A stretch of 5,669 nt of DNA, taken from the NCBI GenBank assembly GCA_030641505.1, contig DAOWHI010000138.1, positions 1 to 5,669 on the forward strand, in the 5' to 3' direction. Source of the DNA: Gemmatimonadota bacterium (GTDB lineage: Bacteria; Gemmatimonadota; Gemmatimonadetes; JACCXV01; JAHWKZ01). A program made the translations under genes and the position numbers. How positions within the stretch are numbered: position 1 is the stretch's first letter; the number at the start of each line of letters is the position of its first letter. Shown here piece by piece: positions 1 to 5,669 of the stretch. The notes under the pieces were generated by a model. The model made no database searches. It saw nothing but the letters and a program-made list of their open reading frames with translations, and was not told the DNA's origin.

Positions 1-2012
1 GCGGCTTCGACCGAGTCGGCGAGCATCACAACCGCGGTCTCCTTCGACCGTGGTCGCGGCCCCGGGTACACGAAATCGCTCGCCATCCGGTCAGGACCTC
101 GCCCTTGCTGCTCGGCCTTGTGCCAGAAATACATCAGGCGAGTCGTGCCGTGGTGCTCGCGAATGAAGTCGATGACGTCTTCTGGAAGACCCGCTGCGGT
201 CGCCATCTCTATGCCGTCGTGAACGTGGCGAGAGACGATCCGAGCACTTGCCTCGGGGCTCAGCGAGGTGTGAGGGTTGACTCCCCCGCGTTGGTTTTCG
301 GCGAAGTATTCCGGCCGCATCACCTTTCCGATATCGTGATAGTAGGCACCAACCCGGGTCAGGAGCGAGTTGGCCCCAATGCCCTCGGTCGCAGCCTCGG
401 CGAGGTTGCCGACGATTATTGAATGATGGTACGAACCCGGCGCCTGGAGATTCAGCTCCCTCAGCAGCGGTCGGTTGAGATCGGCGAGCTCGAGCAGTGT
501 GAGATCGGTGGTCCGACCGGAAGCCCACTCCAGAACGGGCAATAAACCCATCGCGAGGAAGACCGCCAGGCCGGCACTCAGCGCGCCCCAACCCAACGCG
601 ACACCGAAGTCTCCCCAACCCCAGAATTGGGTCAGCCCCAGAGCAGCGAGCGCGATTGCGTACCCCACGATAATGAACAGCAGGGTCTCGTAGAAGTGTG
701 TCCTCCGGCGGATGCGGCGCACGCTCCACGCACCTGCTAATCCGCAGACGATGCCCGTCCACAACAGCGGAAAGCCGGGTTCCACCTGCGCGCTTAGGTA
801 GACGGCACTGAACAGGGTAAACGCCACGCTCAGCCGAGCGTCCCAGAGGATCGCCACCATCACCGAACCGAACGCAATCGGAGCTGCGTACACGGGGATC
901 GCTTCAACGCGATCGAACACGGCCGCCAACCCGGCCACCAGCGCCCAAATCATCGTTAGGACGCCGACGGCACGATAATCTCCAAAGACATCGCCCCGGT
1001 ACATGAACAGGAAGAAGCCAAACAAGAACAACAGCACGACCCCGATGAACAACGATCCGAGCGCCGCACGTACGTCGTCCACCGTGATCCCGCCGCGGCG
1101 ACGATTCAGCTCATCCGACAGGCTGCGGAGCTTCTCGGCCTGCTCCGGGCTGACGCGGGTATGCTCGGCGACGACCAGCTCCCCTTCGAGCACCTCGCTC
1201 TTCACCGGGCTCACCGTTCGTCGCGCCTCTGAGCGGCGCAGCGCAGTCAACGACGGATGTGGTTCGAGATTGGCAGGAATGACAGCCGGCAACAACTGCT
1301 CGGCGATACGCTGGACCGCTGGGTCCTCAATCGGTGACAATCGTCTCAGCGCCGGGATCTCGGCACCGGGTCGCAAACCGATGATCTCGGATCGCGGTGT
1401 CACTCCCTCGCTTCCATCCGGTCGCAATACTGAGATCTGAGTGCCCGGGTTTCGACTCAGATCGGCGGCTTGCAACATGAGGTGTTCGACGTAAACCGCT
1501 GGCAGCACCTGACGCGCTAGCGAGCGGATCTCTGCACGGACGCGGGGGTCGGTCAACGCTCTCTGCTCGGAGGGTCGCAACCCTACGCTTCGGCCGTTGA
1601 CCCGATTGAGTTGTGCAAGCTCGGCCGCACTCGGGGAATCAACTTCGAATCGGCTCAGATAAGCGTCGAGCTCGGCCACAGCCGAGTCCGCCAGCGCCGG
1701 CTCGTGCGAGAAAACCGGCGGGACAGAGATCGCTGCCCGCTCCTGCAACTCCTCCAATTCGCTTTCATCTCGAAGAACCGGGAAATCGAACGGCGCCAAC
1801 ACATCCTCGGAAGCCACCACCCCCACCCGAACGGCAGGCACCTCGTAGCCGCTCTCTGGCGGAAAGAGGATCAGCGTCAGCAGCGCGATCACCATTACAA
1901 GACCCAAGCGGAACGTCAGTCCGCGTGGAGATTGGGCATCACGGCCCGACTTCCATCCATCACGAAGCACGGTCAGCCTGTGAACCAGGCGGCTCCAGTG
2001 ACTGGCGCTCAC
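1..2012 (-). CDS. pgpH: 7TM-HD membrane phosphodiesterase (PgpH/YqfF family), C-terminus cut by window edge
   Basis: Members of this family that have been studied hydrolyse the second messenger cyclic-di-AMP to pApA with a cytoplasmic metal-dependent HD domain; the role here is inferred from family. The frame is open from GTG 2012 to position 1 (670 codons plus 2 nt). Visible order: short basic cytoplasmic N-terminus, one TM helix (about 36-50), a large extracytoplasmic 7TMR-HDED-type domain (about 52-315), a block of about seven TM helices (318-485), then the HD domain. The catalytic set looks intact: YHHS with H530, HDIGK with H559/D560, H596 in the RHVHDG motif, H620/H621 in EHHGTT, and D666 in MLADSVEAA. 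About 50 residues of C-terminus are probably missing. The start is fixed by a GTGA overlap with the phoH stop and a GGAG eight nt upstream; a later start at M40 would remove the first TM helix. The family is a confident call; the c-di-AMP substrate is less certain. Confidence 0.95.
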   Translation of the reverse strand, partial: MSASHWSRLVHRLTVLRDGWKSGRDAQSPRGLTFRLGLVMVIALLTLILFPPESGYEVPAVRVGVVASEDVLAPFDFPVLRDESELEELQERAAISVPPVFSHEPALADSAVAELDAYLSRFEVDSPSAAELAQLNRVNGRSVGLRPSEQRALTDPRVRAEIRSLARQVLPAVYVEHLMLQAADLSRNPGTQISVLRPDGSEGVTPRSEIIGLRPGAEIPALRRLSPIEDPAVQRIAEQLLPAVIPANLEPHPSLTALRRSEARRTVSPVKSEVLEGELVVAEHTRVSPEQAEKLRSLSDELNRRRGGITVDDVRAALGSLFIGVVLLFLFGFFLFMYRGDVFGDYRAVGVLTMIWALVAGLAAVFDRVEAIPVYAAPIAFGSVMVAILWDARLSVAFTLFSAVYLSAQVEPGFPLLWTGIVCGLAGAWSVRRIRRRTHFYETLLFIIVGYAIALAALGLTQFWGWGDFGVALGWGALSAGLAVFLAMGLLPVLEWASGRTTDLTLLELADLNRPLLRELNLQAPGSYHHSIIVGNLAEAATEGIGANSLLTRVGAYYHDIGKVMRPEYFAENQRGGVNPHTSLSPEASARIVSRHVHDGIEMATAAGLPEDVIDFIREHHGTTRLMYFWHKAEQQGRGPDRMASDFVYPGPRPRSKETAVVMLADSVEA

Positions 2013-2995
2013 TTGTCCCGCTCCGGGTCGGTTGGCACCAACTTTTCGTAGGCCGTGATGATCTTCTGGACGAGTGCGTGACGGACCACATCTTGGGCTG
2101 TCAAATAGACAAACTCGATGCCGTCGATCCCGGTCAGAATGTTTTCAATCTGAAGTAGACCCGAAAACTCTGCTGGTGGTAGATCGATCTGTGTTTTGTC
2201 ACCGGTAATGACCGCCCTCGAGTTGAGCCCCAGACGCGTCAGGAACATCTTCATCTGACGAGTGGTCGAGTTCTGCGCCTCGTCAAGGATCACGAACGCA
2301 TCCGCCAACGTTCGGCCACGCATATAAGCCAGCGGTGCGATCTCGATTACACGGGTCTCGATGTAGCGACGCACCCGATCTCCCGGAAGCATGTCTTCGA
2401 GCGCATCGTACAGCGGTCGGAGGTACGGATCGACCTTCTCCTGCAGGTCACCCGGTAGAAAACCGAGCGTCTCACCGGCCTCCACAGCCGGCCTCGCGAG
2501 GATGATGCGGCGGACCGCGCGCCGTTGAAGCGCATCGATCGCCATCGCGACGGCCAAATACGTCTTGCCGGTGCCCGCCGGACCGATCGAGACCACGATG
2601 TCATTCTCGGTCATCGCCGCCAGGTAGGATTCCTGTCCTGCAGTCTTGGCGCGAATGATCTTCTGCGTGCCGCGAATCGCTACCCGCTCAGCGCCCGCAG
2701 AAGACGGAAGCTCGACCGCGCCAGCTTCTAATCCATCATGAAGACGGCGGATGTCCTCCACGTCGAAGCCAGCACCCGTTTGCACCAGCTCGATCAAGTG
2801 TTCGATCAGCCCTATCGCACGGGCCACGGCTCGATCGCCACCACGGACGCGCAATTCGCCTGCGCGAACGACCATGCGCGTTCCACTGAGATTCTCGATC
2901 AGCTTGAGGTTTTTGTCTTGTGTTCCGAAGAGCGCCAGCTGATCGACGCCGTCCAGCCGGATAGCCTGGCTGCGGGAAGAGGCTTCAATAACCAC
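2009..2995 (-). CDS. phoH: PhoH-family P-loop ATPase (PhoH/PhoL/YbeZ type)
   Basis: A 328-residue protein, the usual size for the short PhoH family. Its exact biochemical role is not settled; homologues are RNA-linked ATPases found next to ybeY and implicated in ribosome or rRNA processing. An N-terminal segment (about 12-70, with LALFGTQDKNL) resembles the KH-like region of the family. It is followed by the ATPase core: Walker A GPAGTGKT at 138-145, RPAVEAGE at 168-175, GFLPGD at 178-183, the PLAYMRGRTL stretch at 221-230, and Walker B with VILDEAQN at 235-242. TGDKTQIDLP follows as a sensor-like motif. All key residues are present. The start is GTG: an in-frame TAA lies at 3011-3013, no other start codon precedes the conserved region, and the next Met is residue 41. 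No Shine-Dalgarno is visible before it. The gene begins 38 nt after aspS and its TGA overlaps the GTG of the 7TM-HD gene, so it is almost certainly co-transcribed with both. Confidence 0.96.
   Translation of the reverse strand: MVIEASSRSQAIRLDGVDQLALFGTQDKNLKLIENLSGTRMVVRAGELRVRGGDRAVARAIGLIEHLIELVQTGAGFDVEDIRRLHDGLEAGAVELPSSAGAERVAIRGTQKIIRAKTAGQESYLAAMTENDIVVSIGPAGTGKTYLAVAMAIDALQRRAVRRIILARPAVEAGETLGFLPGDLQEKVDPYLRPLYDALEDMLPGDRVRRYIETRVIEIAPLAYMRGRTLADAFVILDEAQNSTTRQMKMFLTRLGLNSRAVITGDKTQIDLPPAEFSGLLQIENILTGIDGIEFVYLTAQDVVRHALVQKIITAYEKLVPTDPERDK
2021..2024 (-). promoter_or_regulatory. Shine-Dalgarno for the 7TM-HD gene, inside the end of phoH
   Basis: GGAG on the minus strand lies 8 nt before the GTG at 2012, within the last codons of phoH. 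It supports the GTG start and, with the overlapping stop and start, suggests translational coupling of the two genes. Confidence 0.6.
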
Positions 2996-3033
2996 AACTA
3001 GATAGATAAGTTAGCCAGCGCGGTCGCGTCTCG
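2996..3033 (-). other. aspS-phoH intergenic gap, no terminator seen
   Basis: This 38-nt spacer is AT-richer on its phoH side (TTATCTATCTAGTT just before the GTG) and GC-rich next to the aspS stop. I see no hairpin with a U-tract, no convincing promoter and no purine-rich ribosome binding site. Transcription probably reads through from aspS into phoH. Confidence 0.6.
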
Positions 3034-4836
3034 TCAACCCGAGGTCTCGGGCTCATCCACGCGAATATGCAACTCGGCGAGGTCGCTCTCGTCCGCGATC
3101 GACGGCGCCCCCTCGAGCAACGCGCTGGCGCTCGTGGTCTTTGGGAATGCGATTACCTCACGTAGGCTCGCGGCGCCCGTAAACAGCATCGCAATACGGT
3201 CGAGCCCGAGCGCGATTCCGCCGTGCGGCGGCGCGCCGTGCTCCAATCCCTCGAGCAGGAAGCCGAACTTCTCTTGGGCTTCTGCTCGGTCGATGCCCAA
3301 CATCTCGAAAGCGCGCTCCTGCACCTCACGCTGGTGAATACGAATCGAGCCGCTACCGAGCTCGTAACCGTTGAGAACCAGGTCGTAGGCCTCCGACTCG
3401 ATCGTAAGCGGGTCATCGGCACCCAACGTCACCAACCCACCCCGCGGCGCGGTGAACGGGTGATGGCTGGGCTCCAGCTTTCCATCATCACCCCGCTCGA
3501 ACAATGGAAAGTCGACGATCCACAAGAGTCGCCACGGGGATCGATCGTCAACCCAATCACGCTCGGCAGCGACATGAAGTCGCAGCTCCCCGAGTGCCGC
3601 TTGGGCCGCGCGCTCTTCACCAGCCACGACGAGCAGCAGATCACCGGGTTCAACGCTCGCGATCTCCCCAGCCGCGTCCCAATGCGTCCGGTCGACGAAC
3701 TTGTCAACCGCGGTTCGCCAATCGTCGGCGTGACGGCGAGCCCATACCAAACCGTTTGCACCTGCCCCACGCGCGACCTCGGTCCAGCGATCGATCGTAC
3801 CACGGCTCTCTTCACCGGCCGCCGGCACTCGAAGCGCGACCAACCGTCCGCCCGCACTCACGACGTCATCGAACACCCGAAAGCCCGTGTCGCCAAATGC
3901 ATCCGTTACGTCGGTCAGCTCCTGCACGATCCTGAGGTCGGGCTTATCGGTCCCGAAGCGAGCCATCGCTTCGTCATGGGTCAACGTCGGAATCTCGCCC
4001 AGGTCGTGGTCCAGGCATGATTGAAACAGATGGCGAAAGAGCCCAGTAACAACCTGGATCACATCCTCGGCAGTAACAAACGACATTTCTAGATCGATCT
4101 GGGAAAACTCGGGTTGCCGGTCGGCGCGCAGATCCTCGTCCCTGAAACACCGCGCGATCTGATAGTAGCGATCGTATCCGGCAATCATGAGGAGCTGCTT
4201 GTACAGCTGCGGTGACTGTGGTAGGGCGTAGAACTTGCCCGGATGCACCCGCGACGGGACCAGGAAGTCCCGCGCACCCTCCGGTGTGCGACGCGTCAGT
4301 ATCGGGGTCTCGATCTCCCAAAAACCGAGTCCGTCCAAGTAACGTCGGGTTTCGGTGGTGACCTTGTGGCGTAACCCGAGTGCCTTGGTGGGCGCCAACC
4401 TCCGCAGCTCGAGATAGCGGTGCCGGAGCCGCAGCTCTTCAGCGACCTCGCCGCCTTCCTTCTCCACGTCCACCGGGAATGGCGGTGTCGTCGATTCGTT
4501 GAGCAGCCGGCAGGCAGCGACATCGACCTCGATCGACCCAGTTGCCATCTCGGGGTTGACGCTCTCCTCGGGGCGAGCGAGGACGGTCCCCTCGACCGCG
4601 ACCACGTCCTCTGCCCTCAGCTTCTCAACCGTCGTGAACACGTCCGTCGACAACCGTTCGGGCGAGGCTACGCACTGGACCAAACCATAGCGGTCGCGGA
4701 GATCGAAGAACACCAGCCCGCCGTGGTCACGCCGGCGGTGGATCCAGCCGCAGAGAGCTACCGATTCACCGACGTCGTTATCGCTCAGTGCACCGGCGAC
4801 CCGGCTTCGCAGGGAGGTCGCGAGGTAGTCTTTCAT
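3034..4836 (-). CDS. aspS: Aspartyl-tRNA synthetase (bacterial type, with GAD domain)
   Basis: A class IIb synthetase that charges tRNA-Asp with aspartate using ATP in the cytoplasm. At 600 residues it is close to the E. coli enzyme and aligns end to end. Order: OB-fold anticodon-binding domain (about 1-110, with GWIHRRRDHGG at 30-40), catalytic core with motif 1 (GFWEIETPIL, 171-180), PQSPQ near 206-210, motif 2 (FRDEDLRADRQPEF, 231-244), then FGTDKPDLR (294-302), the GAD insertion (about 310-430), VDFPLF near 441, HHPF near 458, GSGSIRIH near 494, and motif 3 GIALGLDR at 540-547 with R547. Residue positions in the last third are approximate by one or two. ATG 4836 is the only reasonable start, because an in-frame TAG sits at 4849-4851 and the next Met is residue 97. 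H38 matches non-discriminating AspRS enzymes, where discriminating ones usually have Leu; see findings. The gene follows an exported-protein gene by 46 nt and precedes phoH by 38 nt. Confidence 0.98.
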   Translation of the reverse strand: MKDYLATSLRSRVAGALSDNDVGESVALCGWIHRRRDHGGLVFFDLRDRYGLVQCVASPERLSTDVFTTVEKLRAEDVVAVEGTVLARPEESVNPEMATGSIEVDVAACRLLNESTTPPFPVDVEKEGGEVAEELRLRHRYLELRRLAPTKALGLRHKVTTETRRYLDGLGFWEIETPILTRRTPEGARDFLVPSRVHPGKFYALPQSPQLYKQLLMIAGYDRYYQIARCFRDEDLRADRQPEFSQIDLEMSFVTAEDVIQVVTGLFRHLFQSCLDHDLGEIPTLTHDEAMARFGTDKPDLRIVQELTDVTDAFGDTGFRVFDDVVSAGGRLVALRVPAAGEESRGTIDRWTEVARGAGANGLVWARRHADDWRTAVDKFVDRTHWDAAGEIASVEPGDLLLVVAGEERAAQAALGELRLHVAAERDWVDDRSPWRLLWIVDFPLFERGDDGKLEPSHHPFTAPRGGLVTLGADDPLTIESEAYDLVLNGYELGSGSIRIHQREVQERAFEMLGIDRAEAQEKFGFLLEGLEHGAPPHGGIALGLDRIAMLFTGAASLREVIAFPKTTSASALLEGAPSIADESDLAELHIRVDEPETSG

Positions 4837-4852
4837 TTCGCTTTGCCGCTAG

Positions 4853-4880
4853 GCGCGCAGCAGTATACCTGGCTGCGCGC
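4853..4880 (-). other. Perfect 9-bp GC-rich hairpin in the gap before aspS
   Basis: The arms GCGCGCAGC and GCTGCGCGC pair perfectly (4853-4861 with 4872-4880) around a 10-nt loop. The hairpin starts 2 nt after the stop of the upstream gene and ends 16 nt before the aspS ATG. No T-run follows on either strand, so it is not a classical intrinsic terminator. It may shield the 3' end of the upstream message, partly terminate, or affect access to the aspS start. Its function is unknown. Confidence 0.6.
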
Positions 4881-4882
4881 GA

Positions 4883-5669
4883 TCAGAACAGCCGCACGGC
4901 ACGAGCTTCGAGCACTTGTCGGCTCGGAATCTCGACGGTCTCATTGTTCGGGCCCGTTAGGCTCAAAGTCGACTCCAGCTCTTGTCTGCGCTCGTGCAAG
5001 CTGAACACCCGATCTTGCGGATCGAACAAGTAGTTTCCCGTGATCTCGCCACGACCCGATACGGTGACGCTTGAACCGCTGATGGTGCCCATGCCTCGGA
5101 CTGTGATCTCTCCACTATAATCGACAGGGATCACGGGTCGACCGGCCAGGGCGCTGGTGTCAGCGATCGCGTACGTCAGGATCGTCTCGATCTCGGTCGT
5201 GACACCCTTGAGGACCTCGGTCACGGTCAGCGTGTCGCTCCAGCTCGCGCCAACGGTAGCCCCCTCTTCAGGAAGCTGCGGGAAGAACGCCTGCGCCGAA
5301 CGTTCCAGGTACCGAACGCCGATGCCGGGGGGTACGACACCGCTGGCCCTGGCGTCGAGAACAACGCCGCTCGGCGTCGTTGACAGCGTGATCACGGTTC
5401 CGCGGAGCGCCTCCCGACGCGGGGTCGGAAGCGGCCCCTCGATGTTCAGGTCGAGGGTCTCAAACCCGAGCCGCCACAGCATGCGTGCGCCCGGGTCCAT
5501 CAACGTCAGCCGAACTACGCCGTCCGAGCTCACTCTATAATGGGCTTCACGTTCAAGAATCTGCTGTGATACGGTGAGCGTGTTCGTCGTCCGATAGCGG
5601 AACGACTCACCCCGATCGGGATCATAAACCAGCGACTGACCGCTCCCCGACTGCACCCCGGCGACCCAC
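4883..5669 (-). CDS. Probable exported beta-rich protein of unknown function, 5' end outside the window
   Basis: I do not recognise this protein with confidence. The frame is open from the TGA at 4883-4885 to the right edge (about 262 codons). A GTG at 5656 could be a start, but the frame continues upstream of it with no stop (reading W-V-A-G before it), so the true start and any signal peptide are probably beyond 5669. The sequence is rich in Thr, Ser, Val and Gly, with alternating hydrophobic strands and no strong TM helix, no Cys in the visible part and no known catalytic motif. Features include YDPDRGESFRYR near the start, FFPQLPEEGATVGASWSD in the middle, and strand-rich VDYSGEITVRGMGTISGS and VSGRGEITGNYLFDP later. 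The 'FPxLP...VGxSW' pattern loosely recalls DUF6263-like exported proteins; this is a guess. An extracytoplasmic beta-sandwich or barrel-like fold is plausible. It is followed by aspS after 46 nt and may be its operon partner, although no functional link is evident. Confidence 0.8.
   Translation of the reverse strand, partial: WVAGVQSGSGQSLVYDPDRGESFRYRTTNTLTVSQQILEREAHYRVSSDGVVRLTLMDPGARMLWRLGFETLDLNIEGPLPTPRREALRGTVITLSTTPSGVVLDARASGVVPPGIGVRYLERSAQAFFPQLPEEGATVGASWSDTLTVTEVLKGVTTEIETILTYAIADTSALAGRPVIPVDYSGEITVRGMGTISGSSVTVSGRGEITGNYLFDPQDRVFSLHERRQELESTLSLTGPNNETVEIPSRQVLEARAVRLF

Noticed and set aside
91..762. Minus-strand open frame of 223 codons, Arg-rich
   Set aside because: It is in another frame of the 7TM-HD gene, whose correct frame encodes the TM block and the HD motifs over the same bases.
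1611..2158. Plus-strand open frames (146 and 181 codons) rich in Pro, Arg and Ser
   Set aside because: They overlap each other and are antisense to the 7TM-HD and phoH genes; their composition is typical of out-of-frame translation.
3223..4020. Long plus-strand open frame (265 codons) antisense to aspS
   Set aside because: It lies wholly inside the well-supported aspS gene, has no recognisable domain, and is the kind of shadow frame expected in GC-rich DNA.
4862..4867. TATACT on the minus strand in the hairpin loop, like a -10 box for aspS
   Set aside because: No acceptable -35 element is found 16-18 nt upstream (TGTTCT at 17 nt matches at only two positions), so a promoter is not supported.
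4853..4880. Hairpin as a Rho-independent terminator
   Set aside because: The stem is strong, but neither strand has a run of T after it, so a classical terminator call is not justified.
5116..5121. Plus-strand TATAAT here and again at 5536-5541
   Set aside because: Neither has a -35 element at proper spacing, both lie inside the minus-strand gene, and no plus-strand gene follows.

Overview
The window is an ordinary-looking bacterial chromosomal segment, GC-rich by eye. All supported genes lie on the minus strand and are tightly spaced, as in one operon. Read in the direction of transcription (high to low coordinates) they are: (1) a beta-rich, probably exported protein of unknown function whose 5' end lies beyond the right edge; (2) aspS, a complete aspartyl-tRNA synthetase; (3) a complete PhoH-family ATPase (PhoH/PhoL/YbeZ type); (4) a 7TM-HD (PgpH/YqfF-type) membrane phosphodiesterase whose C-terminus runs off the left edge. 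The gaps are 46 nt, 38 nt and a 4-nt GTGA overlap. No gene is supported on the plus strand, and no tRNA, rRNA, CRISPR array, mobile element or phage gene was seen.

The PhoH to 7TM-HD pair is a widely conserved bacterial neighbourhood, usually continued by the rRNA-maturation endonuclease ybeY. The natural prediction is that ybeY lies just beyond position 1. The themes are translation and RNA handling (AspRS, PhoH) with cyclic-di-AMP turnover (7TM-HD). The AspRS is of the long bacterial type with a GAD insertion domain. One anticodon-domain position carries His, which is associated with non-discriminating enzymes. This would fit an organism that makes Asn-tRNA by transamidation, but the evidence is mixed.

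Taxonomy cannot be settled from this window. Gene order, composition and the style of the exported protein would suit a Gemmatimonadota-like or other GC-rich, diderm-like environmental bacterium. This is a weak inference.

I found no clear new biological system. The items most worth a second look are a perfect 9-bp GC-rich hairpin filling the gap before aspS (which lacks a recognisable Shine-Dalgarno), the AspRS specificity signature, the lack of a Shine-Dalgarno at the phoH GTG start, a possible internal repeat in the extracytoplasmic domain of the HD protein, and the unidentified exported protein upstream of aspS.
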